64,000 bases of DNA from G963665975 sp963665975 (lineage in GTDB: Bacteria; Bacteroidota; Rhodothermia; Rhodothermales; Bin80): NCBI GenBank assembly GCA_963665975.1, contig OY762508.1:620001-684000 (forward strand), read 5' to 3'. Under the pieces are notes generated by a model. That model was not told the origin of the DNA, made no database searches, and saw only the letters and a list, made by a program, of their open reading frames with translations. The translations under genes were made by a program, and so were the position numbers. Positions 17,959 through 27,245 of this stretch are shown here, piece after piece. How positions within the stretch are numbered: the stretch's first letter is position 1; the number at the start of each line of letters is the position of its first letter.

Positions 17959-18602
17959 CGAGCCAGTAATCGCATGCGCCGAGTCCATCCTACTCCACTC
18001 GACCCGGTGAGAAGCATTTCCGCACCGGCCTGCAGCCGTGGTTCCGCACGTTTCGCCGAATTGACGGCACAGCATTAACCGTCAGCGGTTGTGCCTCTTG
18101 AAGCGCGACTCTCCGCCGTCGAGCAATTTCCGGCGGTAATCTGATGTGCACGATCGCGGAGATATTGGACACACATTGAAGCTGGCAGGAGCACACCCCG
18201 GAGTCTGTGTGGACTGTGCTCATGCACCACACAAGACAGCGGATCCGGCCTTCCCATTGCCGGACGGACAGGTATCCAGCCGCTATTGTGTCGCTGTAGT
18301 CCAGCAGCTACAGTCTCGTCGCCGTTTTTCGTTTTGGTTGTATGTGAAGTTTTCCTGTTGGCAAGGACGCAGAATAGGTATTGTGCACACCACGGCTGTC
18401 GCGGCCTGAATTTGCTTCCGCGACACCGCATGAGTAGAGCATGGCCCCGTATTTTCCGGGAGAGATGGCGAACAGGTACCGATTTCCCACGTACTCCGAG
18501 CCAGTTGCACGCAACAATGCCGCTAATTCACTGGTAGCGACTGTTGAACCAATTGGTTGTGAAAGTATCTTTGTTGTTTCCGGGCAACCACGAGATGACT
18601 GA
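17959..18602. other. Intergenic stretch without a supported gene
   Basis: About 640 bases lie between two co-directional genes. Several short frames occur on both strands (for example 18286-18537 plus and 18283-18510 minus), all lacking motifs, signal peptides and convincing composition. A weak 6-base stem CTGTAG/CTACAG occurs around 18295-18315. No tRNA, terminator with a T-run or repeat was recognised. It presumably includes the promoter of the amidohydrolase gene. Confidence 0.5.
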
Positions 18603-19703
18603 ATGACCCCATCTGCTCAACCGCATGCGTCCCTGCCGCTTATCGTAGCGGTCGCCACGATGATCGGAGGCTGCGGCACGTCAGGGTTAACGCTGGAATC
18701 ACTACGACCTGGTTCTGGGGCATGCTACGACCGTTCTTCGATGGACCAGACATCTCTCGTGGACACGCACCTCCATTTTCGTCCATTTGGCGGTCCGGCG
18801 ATCCCTTTCGAAGAGGTTGTCTCCTATCTCACTCGCAGCGGCGTATTGTTTGCGAACATTTATGGGATCGGGCAGATGCTTCCCGTTTCCTCTCCGTGCA
18901 CGTATTATCTGGATTGTCCTGGAACACCGGTGGTGCCGAAGCTGACGAATGACGTTGTCAATGCGGCCAATGTGGTCACGCTGGCGCCCGAGGACGTACA
19001 TCTGACACTATCAATGACGTTTCCTGATCTCTCGAACCCGGAATCGATATTGCGGGGGATACAGCTCCTGGACACAGAGTTCCCCGACATGTTTACATGG
19101 ATGGGTGAGGTGAATCTGGTTAAGCAGGCCTTGTTTAACAACGGACACCAACCGGTATCCAGTGCAGCCATCAAGGAGTGGGCCGTCTTCATGGATACCC
19201 TGCGGCAGCGAGACATTCCGCTGGCTATTCATGCGGACCTGGGCAACGATCAGGATCCGGTCCGATATCTTCCGGTTCTTAAAGAAGTACTTCAATTGTA
19301 TCCTGACAACAAGATCGTGTGGATGCATATGGGACTGTCGAAGGAGCTCGCAAACATGGATGTACGGGAGCATATCCAGATCATACAGCCACTCCTGGAC
19401 CGCTATCCGAACCTCATGATAGATATTGCGTGGCGTATGCTAGAGGACAATTACTTCTCGCGACCAGAGCGTCGCAGGTATTATATACCGTTTCTGAACG
19501 CGTATTCGGACAGGGTTCTCCCGGGCACGGATTTCGTTGCGGCAGCGGGTAAGGATTATCAAGTGTATGAGACCGAGCTGCAGGCAACGAGTCGCATCAA
19601 CCGGCACCTGAATGACGCGGCCTTTCGCAACATCGCGTTGGGGCAGAATTACTTCCGGCTGCTCGGCCTCGATTACGAAGCGCCACCGATTTGCCTCAAT
19701 TAA
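18603..19703 (+). CDS. Amidohydrolase-family lipoprotein
   Basis: The 366-residue protein has an N-terminal hydrophobic segment ending MIGGC, a plausible lipobox (Cys24). The metal-binding motif VDTHLHF follows (His56, His58) at the start of a TIM-barrel. Later ligand-like residues occur in IPLAIHADLGND, NKIVWMHMGLSK and VLPGTDF (final Asp), matching the amidohydrolase_2 layout. It probably hydrolyses or decarboxylates a small carboxylated or lactone substrate in the periplasm. Export of an enzyme of this superfamily is less usual. It is convergent with the DUF1501 gene (142 bases apart). Substrate not predictable. Confidence 0.8.
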   Translation: MTPSAQPHASLPLIVAVATMIGGCGTSGLTLESLRPGSGACYDRSSMDQTSLVDTHLHFRPFGGPAIPFEEVVSYLTRSGVLFANIYGIGQMLPVSSPCTYYLDCPGTPVVPKLTNDVVNAANVVTLAPEDVHLTLSMTFPDLSNPESILRGIQLLDTEFPDMFTWMGEVNLVKQALFNNGHQPVSSAAIKEWAVFMDTLRQRDIPLAIHADLGNDQDPVRYLPVLKEVLQLYPDNKIVWMHMGLSKELANMDVREHIQIIQPLLDRYPNLMIDIAWRMLEDNYFSRPERRRYYIPFLNAYSDRVLPGTDFVAAAGKDYQVYETELQATSRINRHLNDAAFRNIALGQNYFRLLGLDYEAPPICLN

Positions 19704-19845
19704 GCCTGCACAGAAGATCAGCTACATCACGTTGCCTGGCATCTGCCTTATGTCACAGAAGGAAACTACGTCTCTTTTTGTTTCGAACGCTGCGGTACCC
19801 AAACATGCGGTGGCACCGTTACGCAAGTTTTCATCAGGGCGAGCG

Positions 19846-21522
19846 CTACCGCAGTAGCGTCATCTGCCTGGAGCGAATGTGGCCGCCTGATTCCAGTCGA
19901 TAGAAATAGACTCCGTTGGGCAACCCTTGAGCCTCGAAGGAAACCGAATGAGAACCATTCTGCCGGATGCCTTCCACCAGGGTCTGCACGTGACGGCCCT
20001 GTACGTCGTAGACCTGCAAGCGCACCGGACCCATCTGCTCCACCGTGTAGGTAATACTCGTGCCTGATCGGAAAGGATTGGGATAATTCTGCTGCAGCAC
20101 GAATGTGCCCGGTGCGTCATCCGGCTCTGTACTGGTAGGGCCAATCGGATCTGCGGGGTCCCTGACCAGATCCAACGGATTGAATGAAGCCCCCAATACG
20201 GAGGCGCTTGTGGTCGCGTGAAAGCCGAACCAGTGCTGCAGAATGCTCGCATAGACGGCCCGGAAGTCTGTGCCGTGCTTGAGATTGCCGTGGCGATCCA
20301 GGTCCGTAAGGGACGGCGATTGCCCGAATAACCCTCCTTGCACTCCTGGACCAAACAAGAACAGCGGAGCGGCGGCACCGTGGTCTGTGCCGCCTGACCC
20401 ATTCTGCTCCACGCGGCGTCCGAATTCCGAAAAGGTCATGACCAGCACCTCCGGCCCGCGACCAACAGCCGCAAGGTCTGCGTAGAATGCCTGTACCGCT
20501 TCTGCTACGTACCGCAGTAATCGGGCATGGTTACCGCTGACGCCGCCCTGTGAGCCGTGTGTGTCGAAGCCATTCAGACCCACGTGGTAGACGCGTGTGC
20601 CCAGATTGCCCTTGATCAGGCGTGCCACCAGCGACAGCCGATAGGCTAACCGGTTCTGGTTTTGGTCGGGATAATTGGCCTGGTTTCGGCCTCTGGTCGC
20701 TGCTTCCTGGAACGCCAGTCCATAGCGAACGGCGTCATTTGCGACCCGTCGCACGTAGGCGATTTCGTTGCCGGAAACGGTGTTTGGGATATTTGATTCA
20801 TCATACAACCGCCCTGTTCGCACGAGTCGCTGAAATACCAGCGGGTTCGACACCGACATCCCCATGTATTCCGTATTGCCCTGGAAGAGCATGGGGGACA
20901 GACCACCAATCTGCACCGCCAGGGGGTACGGCGTCGGCATGGTGCCAAACGTCTCGTATGCTCGCTCCAGATGTCGCCCCGTCCATCCTGTCGTGTCTTC
21001 CGCATCCGCGTTGCTTGCAGACTGCCAGATGTCCGTAGACCGGAAGTGTGACAGGTTTGCGCCAGGATAGCCCACACTCTGCACAATGGCCATCTGGCCC
21101 TCGTCGTACATGCCTTTCACCGCCCGCAGTGCGGGGTGAAGGCTCAGCATGTTCGTGAGGGGCAGCGCGGAGTGTTTCGGGATCGCAATCCTCGGCCGCG
21201 CCCGGTAATACGCCGCATCCTCGACCGGGACAATCGTGTTCAGCCCGTCATTGCCTCCCAACAGCTGCAACAGGACCAGAATCCGATCCGAGGACACATG
21301 TTGCAACTCCTCCAGCAGGGAGCTTCGCGCCAGTGTGTGCACAGGTGTCGCACCCAGCATCACCGTAGCTCCAGCCGCAAGACCCATGCCAGCCAGAAAG
21401 TCCCGCCGCGACCACCTCGCATGATCTGCGGCATGTGCACAGCCGTGCTCCAGACAGCTGCCAAAACGCGTGCGGGCATCAGAATCGTTACGTGTGCCGT
21501 GCTCGTCCATGTCAGGTTTCAA
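19846..21522 (-). CDS. DUF1501 protein with Tat signal and T9SS type A sorting domain
   Basis: The protein is 558 residues. The N-terminus contains SRRDFLAGMGLAAGATVMLGA, a twin-arginine (Tat) signal. The DUF1501 domain follows with LVLLQLLGGNDGLNTIVP, LSHFRSTDIWQSAS and MTFSEFGRRVEQNGSGGTDH, the sulfatase/phosphatase-like core typical of the family. The last 85 or so residues form a sorting domain: FVLQQNYPNPFRSGTSITY, then LQVYDVQGRHVQTL and NGVYFYRLESG. The start is the TTG at 21522, supported by GGGAGG eight bases upstream; the ATG at 21510 has no such site. It lies directly downstream of the DUF1800 gene, the classic partner (17 bases apart). The pair is thought to act outside the cytoplasm; the biochemical role is unknown. 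Confidence 0.88.
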   Translation of the reverse strand: MKPDMDEHGTRNDSDARTRFGSCLEHGCAHAADHARWSRRDFLAGMGLAAGATVMLGATPVHTLARSSLLEELQHVSSDRILVLLQLLGGNDGLNTIVPVEDAAYYRARPRIAIPKHSALPLTNMLSLHPALRAVKGMYDEGQMAIVQSVGYPGANLSHFRSTDIWQSASNADAEDTTGWTGRHLERAYETFGTMPTPYPLAVQIGGLSPMLFQGNTEYMGMSVSNPLVFQRLVRTGRLYDESNIPNTVSGNEIAYVRRVANDAVRYGLAFQEAATRGRNQANYPDQNQNRLAYRLSLVARLIKGNLGTRVYHVGLNGFDTHGSQGGVSGNHARLLRYVAEAVQAFYADLAAVGRGPEVLVMTFSEFGRRVEQNGSGGTDHGAAAPLFLFGPGVQGGLFGQSPSLTDLDRHGNLKHGTDFRAVYASILQHWFGFHATTSASVLGASFNPLDLVRDPADPIGPTSTEPDDAPGTFVLQQNYPNPFRSGTSITYTVEQMGPVRLQVYDVQGRHVQTLVEGIRQNGSHSVSFEAQGLPNGVYFYRLESGGHIRSRQMTLLR

Positions 21523-21530
21523 ATGACCCG

Positions 21531-21536
21531 CCTCCC
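21531..21536 (-). promoter_or_regulatory. Shine-Dalgarno site that decides a TTG start
   Basis: GGGAGG on the minus strand lies eight bases before the TTG at 21522 and 20 bases before the next in-frame ATG. It therefore favours TTG as the start of the DUF1501 gene. It lies just beyond the stop of the upstream DUF1800 gene, consistent with coupled expression. Confidence 0.6.
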
Positions 21537-21539
21537 GGT

Positions 21540-23183
21540 CTACCCAAGTTGATACTCCGGTAATTTGGTGAGGTAGTTGAGAAACTGGGCCATACCGTAT
21601 GCTATGCCCTGTCTTTCAAGATTCCATTCATACCACGTAAAGTTCCCCAGAAAAATCCTGGTCAGATCAGCGACATGCGGAGGGGCATTCCTGACTTCTT
21701 CCGGGATAGGGAATGTATCCAGGTCCCCGTGGAAATCGGGTGGAGCGTCATAGCTGAGCACGGTTGCCGGAACAGACAGCATGTGCTCGACCAACGCAAC
21801 CGGCACCTTGAACACCGCAAGAGGATCGCTCGGATCAACGAGGCCTTGCGCGACTGGAACGAGATTCACGCGCACGTCCGGGAGGCTACCCTTCAGAATT
21901 GTATCCATTTCCTGCCAGCGAGAAGGAAGCGAAGCCGTCGTAATCCAGTCCCGATAGCCCGTCCACCCGCCTACGTTAGGTGGATTAAGAAGCGACTGGC
22001 CGAGATTCACCATCATTTGCCGTATGCGCTGGAGCGCGATCTTGGGGACAACGTCCCGCCCGGTGTCCATCAGCGTGCCTACGAATAATTCTACCGGGCT
22101 CTTGATTTTCGCGCCAACGACTGCATCCTCAAAGAAATGAGCGCTCTGGAGCAGCGTCCTCAAAACCGGTGCAATCTCAAAGTCATTCGCCAGAAAGAGG
22201 TCGGCCAACCCGGAGACTATGGTCTCGTCAGGGGTCACATAGATGAACTCTGCGTAGAGCTTGCCAACAATGAACTCTGCGATCTGCCTCGAGCGCTGCT
22301 CGAAAATCACCGTGTGCACCGACCCAAAATCATAGTTGCTCCGTTGGCCGAAGACTTCTTTTTCACCATTATCTGTGGCCGTATAGTCTATCCTGGAGAC
22401 AAACTGGCCATAATCGACATACCAGCCAGCCAGCGCACGCGATATCGCTACAACATCCTCCTGGGTATAGTTGGGCTGCCCGTCCTGGTCGTTCTCGCCC
22501 ATTGTGAACAGTTCGAGCAGCTCACGAGCGTAATTCTCGTTTGGCTCTGCGCCCGAATTCTCATTGCCGTCCAGATAGACGAGCATGGCAGGGTTTATTC
22601 CCACCTGCCCCACAAAATCCCGAAAATTCCCCAAGGCATACGTGCGCAGCATAGCCAAGTACTTGTAAGCCATGATGGAATAGAAATAGGTCGCCCGTTC
22701 GGTAACAAAGTGGTTGTGCCAAAAGAGCGTCATTTTTTCCCGCAGCCCACCCCGTAGCATTTCTCCGATCCACGAGGCTGTATACTCTCTGAACCAGTCA
22801 TCCTGCTTGTCATTATATGCTCGCCGCACCGCCTGTGGCGCCCCCCATGGCGGATATTCTGCGTGCCATTCCGGTGGATCGGGTGGCGACGCCGCCAGGG
22901 CCTCTTCGACAAGAAAATTGGCCGCTTCGTCGGCGTGCATGCCCACCAGCAGGTTCACCCGCTCCAATGGTGCGCCGAAACACGTCCGGCGCAGCAGGTG
23001 GGTTGCCTGCCTCCTGGTCAGCGGAGCATCGTGGCGTTCAAGACCAGCTGTGGTCTTCACTCGTGGGGGGAGCACGAATGAGGCGTGGTCTGCCGGCCGC
23101 TCCCCGCGCGGCCGCATGCGCGCCTTCACGCTATCTGGTAACGTGCGCTTTGGTATCTTGGATTGTGCGGAGACACTAGGCAT
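21540..23183 (-). CDS. DUF1800 family protein
   Basis: The protein is 547 residues. The family signature appears early (LTRRQATHLLRRTCFGAP) and continues with MTLFWHNHFVT, NENYARELLELFTMG, DVVAISRALAGW, VKSPVE-like IKSPVELFVGTL and NPPNVGGWTGYRDWIT. All of these are DUF1800 hallmarks in the expected order. No clear signal peptide is visible at the annotated ATG; the basic N-terminus (about 45 residues) may be non-structured. It is followed 17 bases later by the DUF1501 gene, an almost universal pairing, so the two products probably work together at the cell surface. It diverges from the aldo/keto reductase gene (77 bases). Function unknown. Confidence 0.9.
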   Translation of the reverse strand: MPSVSAQSKIPKRTLPDSVKARMRPRGERPADHASFVLPPRVKTTAGLERHDAPLTRRQATHLLRRTCFGAPLERVNLLVGMHADEAANFLVEEALAASPPDPPEWHAEYPPWGAPQAVRRAYNDKQDDWFREYTASWIGEMLRGGLREKMTLFWHNHFVTERATYFYSIMAYKYLAMLRTYALGNFRDFVGQVGINPAMLVYLDGNENSGAEPNENYARELLELFTMGENDQDGQPNYTQEDVVAISRALAGWYVDYGQFVSRIDYTATDNGEKEVFGQRSNYDFGSVHTVIFEQRSRQIAEFIVGKLYAEFIYVTPDETIVSGLADLFLANDFEIAPVLRTLLQSAHFFEDAVVGAKIKSPVELFVGTLMDTGRDVVPKIALQRIRQMMVNLGQSLLNPPNVGGWTGYRDWITTASLPSRWQEMDTILKGSLPDVRVNLVPVAQGLVDPSDPLAVFKVPVALVEHMLSVPATVLSYDAPPDFHGDLDTFPIPEEVRNAPPHVADLTRIFLGNFTWYEWNLERQGIAYGMAQFLNYLTKLPEYQLG

Positions 23184-23260
23184 GGGAACTCTTCGGACAG
23201 CGCAGTCTTCGGGTTGACCCTGGTCACCATCAATATACCCCTAGCGAGCGAAACCCTATT

Positions 23261-24238
23261 ATGAAATACACGCGTCTTGGCCATACGGGCCTCACCGTTT
23301 CACGACTTTGCATCGGCTGTATGTCCTATGGCGACCCGGCAACTGAGCCATGGATCCTGGACGAAGACGCAGCTCAGCCTTTCTTCCGACGCGCCATTGA
23401 GCATGGCATTAATTTTTTCGACACTGCAAACATTTACTCGCTCGGTGTCAGCGAGGAGATAACCGGACGAGCTTTGCGGAAATATGGCAATCTGGACGAA
23501 ATCGTTCTCGCCTCCAAAGTCTTCTTCCCGTTCTCCGAGAGGCCCAACAGCGGTGGACTATCTCGCAAGCACATTCTACAGTCTTGCGAGGCGAGTCTGC
23601 GCCGGCTAGGCGTCGAAGCCATCGACCTCTACCAGATCCACCGCTTTGATCCGAATACGCCGTGTGAGGAAACACTGGAAGCGCTCAACCAACTGGTCCG
23701 ACAGGGCAAAGTCCGCTATATCGGGGCGAGCTCCATGTATGCATGGCAACTCATGCGCATGCTGAGCATCAGTGAGCGCAACGGCTGGGCGCGCTTCGTG
23801 TCCATGCAGAATCACTACAACCTCCTCTACCGGGAAGAGGAACGAGAAATGATTCCGCTGTGTCAGGAAGAAGGGCTCGGCGTCATCCCGTGGTCTCCCC
23901 TGGCCCGTGGTCTCCTCGCCCGTGCTCAGACACTGCAGGATGCTCCACCAACGGAGCGTGCCAAGAGCGACAAGATCTTGCATGGACGCTACACGCATCC
24001 CGGGGATACCGATGTCATCAATGCGCTCCGTGACGTTGCAGGTAAGTACGGCATTTCCCCGGCCAAGATTTCGCTCGCTTGGCTGTTGTCACGCCCAGCC
24101 GTCACTGCGCCCATTATTGGCGCGACCAGACTCGCCCATTTGGACACTGCCATCGAGGCGCTTGATGTATCTCTTGCGCCAGAAGCAATCGCCACCCTGG
24201 AGGCGCCGTACGTTCCGCACGGCGTGCTCGGACACTAG
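23261..24238 (+). CDS. Aldo/keto reductase (NADPH-dependent)
   Basis: The 325-residue protein is a full-length AKR. It starts MKYTRLGHTGLTVSRLCIGC and carries the catalytic tetrad Asp54, Tyr59 (NFFDTANIYSLG), Lys86 (VLASKVFF) and His127 (IDLYQIHRFD). The C-terminal cofactor motif includes PIIGATRLAHLDTAIEAL. It resembles the YhdN/YajO-type branch. Probably a cytosolic carbonyl reductase of broad range. Its stop codon overlaps that of the convergent PAP2 gene within a shared CTAG, so there is no room for a terminator between them. No operon partner. Confidence 0.93.
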   Translation: MKYTRLGHTGLTVSRLCIGCMSYGDPATEPWILDEDAAQPFFRRAIEHGINFFDTANIYSLGVSEEITGRALRKYGNLDEIVLASKVFFPFSERPNSGGLSRKHILQSCEASLRRLGVEAIDLYQIHRFDPNTPCEETLEALNQLVRQGKVRYIGASSMYAWQLMRMLSISERNGWARFVSMQNHYNLLYREEEREMIPLCQEEGLGVIPWSPLARGLLARAQTLQDAPPTERAKSDKILHGRYTHPGDTDVINALRDVAGKYGISPAKISLAWLLSRPAVTAPIIGATRLAHLDTAIEALDVSLAPEAIATLEAPYVPHGVLGH

Positions 24239-24828
24239 AAGGCACTCAATCCGACAGCTACGACCGTGCCGAGCAAAGCTCCAACGAGCACATCGGTAGG
24301 ATAGTGGACGCCAAGCCAGACTCTGCTAAGGCCAACCCCGGTGGCCCACAGGTAGCCGCCTGCTGCCATTAAGAAGCTCGGATGCGACAGCGTCCAGGAG
24401 GTTACCGCCGCAAACGCCACGGCCGTATGGACGCTAGGGAAGGCGAATTTATCCCACCAATAGACGTGCGCGCGCGGCGTGATCGACGAATACGTCGCAT
24501 ACGGTCGAGGGCGGCGTACAAAGGACTTGACGGCAAACCCTATTCCTGCCGCCAGCAGTTCGCTCGCCGCCAGGCGGTAGAATGCGCTGGATGCGTTGTC
24601 GTCCCGTATGAGGCCGATCCCGGCACTAGCAATACCGACTCCAAATACCGGGATGGCACTTTTGTCGATCGCATGCATCGCGCGGGCAAAACCAGGCGTG
24701 TCAATCGTGTATACGCGGTAAAATAGCCGCGCATCCAACTCCATGGCTGGCTGCGCGGCCACTTGCGCGATCATCAACACCCACCAAAGGGCGACACACG
24801 CGCGCACGAGTATAGTTTTCGACTTCAC
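24235..24828 (-). CDS. PAP2-family phosphatase
   Basis: The protein is 198 residues from the GTG at 24828. The open frame continues upstream to 25008, but that part lies inside recA and is not protein-like, so I set the start 14 bases after the recA stop. The PAP2 motif trio is complete: KSFVRRPRP, then PSVHTAVAF (Val in place of the usual Gly in PSGH) and SRVWLGVHYPTDVLVG. There are about five hydrophobic segments and a signal/anchor at the N-terminus. It likely dephosphorylates a lipid phosphate such as undecaprenyl pyrophosphate or phosphatidylglycerol phosphate on the outer face of the membrane. The proximity of pgsA in the same gene run makes the latter attractive but unproven. Confidence 0.85.
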   Translation of the reverse strand: MKSKTILVRACVALWWVLMIAQVAAQPAMELDARLFYRVYTIDTPGFARAMHAIDKSAIPVFGVGIASAGIGLIRDDNASSAFYRLAASELLAAGIGFAVKSFVRRPRPYATYSSITPRAHVYWWDKFAFPSVHTAVAFAAVTSWTLSHPSFLMAAGGYLWATGVGLSRVWLGVHYPTDVLVGALLGTVVAVGLSAF

Positions 24829-24842
24829 GCAAATACGTACAA

Positions 24843-25889
24843 TTACGGTGCCGTGGCCACCTCCTTCTCCTCTTCCGAAGAAGGAATCATGCCCAGCGCG
24901 ACGCGGACCTTGTGTTTGATTTCTTCGCGCTGGGTGACGTTCTCGGACAGCCACCGCTTGGTCACCTCCCTGCCTTGTCCGATCTTGATATTCCCGTAGC
25001 TGTACCATGAGCCGCTCTTCTGCAGGATGTTGTTCTGCACACCAAGGTCTACGAGCTCGCCCAGCGAAGAAACGCCTTCGCCATAGATGATGTCGAATTC
25101 CGCGGTCCGGAAGGGCGGCGCGACCTTGTTCTTGACTACCTTGACGCGAGTCCTGTTCCCCGTAACCTCGGGACCTTCCTTGACTGCACCGATGCGCCGG
25201 ATGTCCAGGCGCACGGAACTGTAAAACTTGAGCGCCCGTCCGCCCGGGGTTGTTTCCGGGTTGCCAAACATGATGCCGATCTTCTCCCGAAGCTGATTGA
25301 TGAAGATAAGCGCCGTGTTGGAGCGGCTGATAATCCCAGTGAGCTTGCGTAGCGCCTGGCTCATCAGTCGCGCCTGCAATCCGACGTGGCTGTCACCCAT
25401 GTCGCCCTCGATTTCCGCGCGAGGCACCAACGCCGCAACCGAGTCCACAACAATCAAGTCCAAGGCGCTGCTGCGAATCAGCATTTCGCAGATGCTGAGC
25501 GCCTGCTCTCCCGTGTCGGGTTGCGACATCAACAGAGCATCGGTGTCAACGCCTAACTGACTGGCATAGGACGGGTCAAAGGCATGCTCCGCATCAATAA
25601 AGGCGCAGATGCCACCAAGCTTCTGGGCTTCCGCCAGACAGTGTGTTGCCAACGTCGTCTTGCCGGAAGATTCCGGACCAAAAATTTCGACTACGCGGCC
25701 ACGGGGAAGGCCGCCGACGCCAAGCGCCGCATCAAGGGCCAGGGAACCCGTTGGAATGGCCTCCACACGAACGGCAGGCGCGTCGCCCATTCGCATGATG
25801 GATCCTCTGCCAAAATTCTTTTCGATCTCGCGCATGGCAAGATCGAGCGATTTCAATTTGGCGTCCCTGTTTGCTGTTTTCATCGCCAT
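24843..25889 (-). CDS. recA: Recombinase RecA
   Basis: The protein is about 348 residues, normal for RecA. It has Walker A GPESSGKTT, the LDLIVVDSVAALVPRAE Walker B region and L1/L2 loop segments (GDSHVGLQARLMSQALRKL; FINQLREKIGIMFGNPETT). The C-terminal region ends in acidic residues (SSEEEKEVATAP). The frame is open further upstream to 25976, but Met at 25889 (MAMKTANRD) or 25883 gives the family N-terminus. It catalyses strand exchange and LexA co-proteolysis. It is downstream of cinA (103 bases), the widespread pgsA-cinA-recA order, here with pyrE inserted. No LexA box was recognised in the short upstream gap. Confidence 0.97.
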   Translation of the reverse strand: MAMKTANRDAKLKSLDLAMREIEKNFGRGSIMRMGDAPAVRVEAIPTGSLALDAALGVGGLPRGRVVEIFGPESSGKTTLATHCLAEAQKLGGICAFIDAEHAFDPSYASQLGVDTDALLMSQPDTGEQALSICEMLIRSSALDLIVVDSVAALVPRAEIEGDMGDSHVGLQARLMSQALRKLTGIISRSNTALIFINQLREKIGIMFGNPETTPGGRALKFYSSVRLDIRRIGAVKEGPEVTGNRTRVKVVKNKVAPPFRTAEFDIIYGEGVSSLGELVDLGVQNNILQKSGSWYSYGNIKIGQGREVTKRWLSENVTQREEIKHKVRVALGMIPSSEEEKEVATAP

Positions 25890-25991
25890 TGGTCTGGTAG
25901 ATAAGATGAATGGTTGCCTTGTGTGGCACCATGATACGCGGGGCCTGTGACAACCCTGTGTCATAGGGCAAAACAAAATGTCAAGCCTCGT

Positions 25992-27245
25992 CTACGCCTC
26001 CAGGAGCCGTTTGCGAAGCATATCGAGCGCCGCTATAGCCGATCGGGTCTTGTTAGTCGCGCGATCTTTCCCGAATGCAAACCTCCGGGCTCCGGTCCTC
26101 AGTGGACCGGAGCATCCCACCCATACTGTGCCCACGGGTTTACTCGCTGTTCCTCCCTTGGGCCCTGCAATGCCTGTGGTGGCCAGCCCATAATCCGCAT
26201 CCAGGCGCTCCCGCACGCCGAGCGCCATTTGCTTGGCCACTTCCCGGCTGACCGCGCCATGGGCCTGCAGGGTTTCATGTTGGACGCCGAGTGTGCGCGT
26301 CTTTATCGCATTGGCATAGGCCACAATCCCACCAGCGACATAGGCTGACGATCCTGGCGTATTCGTCAGGCGGTGCAGCACGAGTCCTCCCGTGCAACTT
26401 TCAGCAACGGCCACGGTCAACCCGCGACGTTTGAGTGCGCGTCCGACTACCTCCTCAAGTGTCTCGCCATCCACCCCGTAAATATAGGGTCCGATTGTTT
26501 CGCGGAGATGGCTCTCCAGATCGTCCAGTCGCTTGCATACGACTGCCTGGTCTGCGCCTGTCGCGCTTAGACGCAGACGCACCTGGCCAGCGCTCGGCAG
26601 CGAAGCCACGCGAAGCGTGTCGTCCATATAGTTTGACAAGTCTCCCATCAGCTCCTGCAGGCGAGACTCTCCTATGCCGACCGTGCGTAGTGTGCGGTGC
26701 GCAACCACACGTGCACCGGCCATCGCGCGGAGGCGCGGTGCTATATGGTCACGGAAGATGCCCTTCATCTCCCGCGGCACGCCCGGGACGAGCGTCAGGA
26801 TACATTGAACACCGGACTGCTCGTGCACGCGCCACAGGCCTGGCGCCGTTCCTGCCGCATTGGGTAGGACCTCAAATCCGTCCGGGACCAGCGCCACTCT
26901 CTCGCTGATCGGAGACAGTGGCCACGAGCGCTCCCGAAACCGCTCCCGCACACGGTGCAGCACTGTGGTATCTACCCGCATGGCGACGCCCAACATCCCT
27001 GCGACTGCCTCGCGTGTCACATCGTCCGGCGTGGGCCCCAAGCCACCGGTGGCAATCACGATATTTGAATCGATCATTGCCTCGCCAAAGGCACGCGCGA
27101 TTGCCGCTTTTTCATCTCCAACCGTGAGGGCGCGCACGACCTCGATCCCACACCGGTTACACTCCCTGGCAAGCCAGGCGGCATTTGCGTCTACGATCTG
27201 GCCAATAAGGAGCTCGTCGCCAATGGTGAGGAGGGTTGCCTTCAT
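25992..27245 (-). CDS. cinA: CinA-like protein / nicotinamide-nucleotide amidase
   Basis: The protein is 417 residues from the ATG at 27245 (MKATLLTIGDELLIGQIVD); a longer frame upstream is inside pyrE. The N-terminal MoCF/COG1058 domain carries VIATGGLGPTPDDVTRE and LVPGVPREM. The C-terminal CinA domain (about residues 255-417) has VAVAESCTGGLVLHRLT, where the Ser/Cys-rich AESCTGG is the amidase active-site region, and GLATTGIAGPKGGT. Activities known in the family are NMN deamidation and ADP-ribose hydrolysis for NAD salvage. The start overlaps the pyrE stop by four bases (ATGA), so translation is coupled. It is followed by recA. Confidence 0.95.
   Translation of the reverse strand: MKATLLTIGDELLIGQIVDANAAWLARECNRCGIEVVRALTVGDEKAAIARAFGEAMIDSNIVIATGGLGPTPDDVTREAVAGMLGVAMRVDTTVLHRVRERFRERSWPLSPISERVALVPDGFEVLPNAAGTAPGLWRVHEQSGVQCILTLVPGVPREMKGIFRDHIAPRLRAMAGARVVAHRTLRTVGIGESRLQELMGDLSNYMDDTLRVASLPSAGQVRLRLSATGADQAVVCKRLDDLESHLRETIGPYIYGVDGETLEEVVGRALKRRGLTVAVAESCTGGLVLHRLTNTPGSSAYVAGGIVAYANAIKTRTLGVQHETLQAHGAVSREVAKQMALGVRERLDADYGLATTGIAGPKGGTASKPVGTVWVGCSGPLRTGARRFAFGKDRATNKTRSAIAALDMLRKRLLEA

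Noticed and set aside
24829..25008. N-terminal extension of the PAP2 protein by 60 residues
   Set aside because: It lies within recA in another frame and is rich in Arg/Gly noise; the GTG at 24828 gives a proper signal/anchor start.
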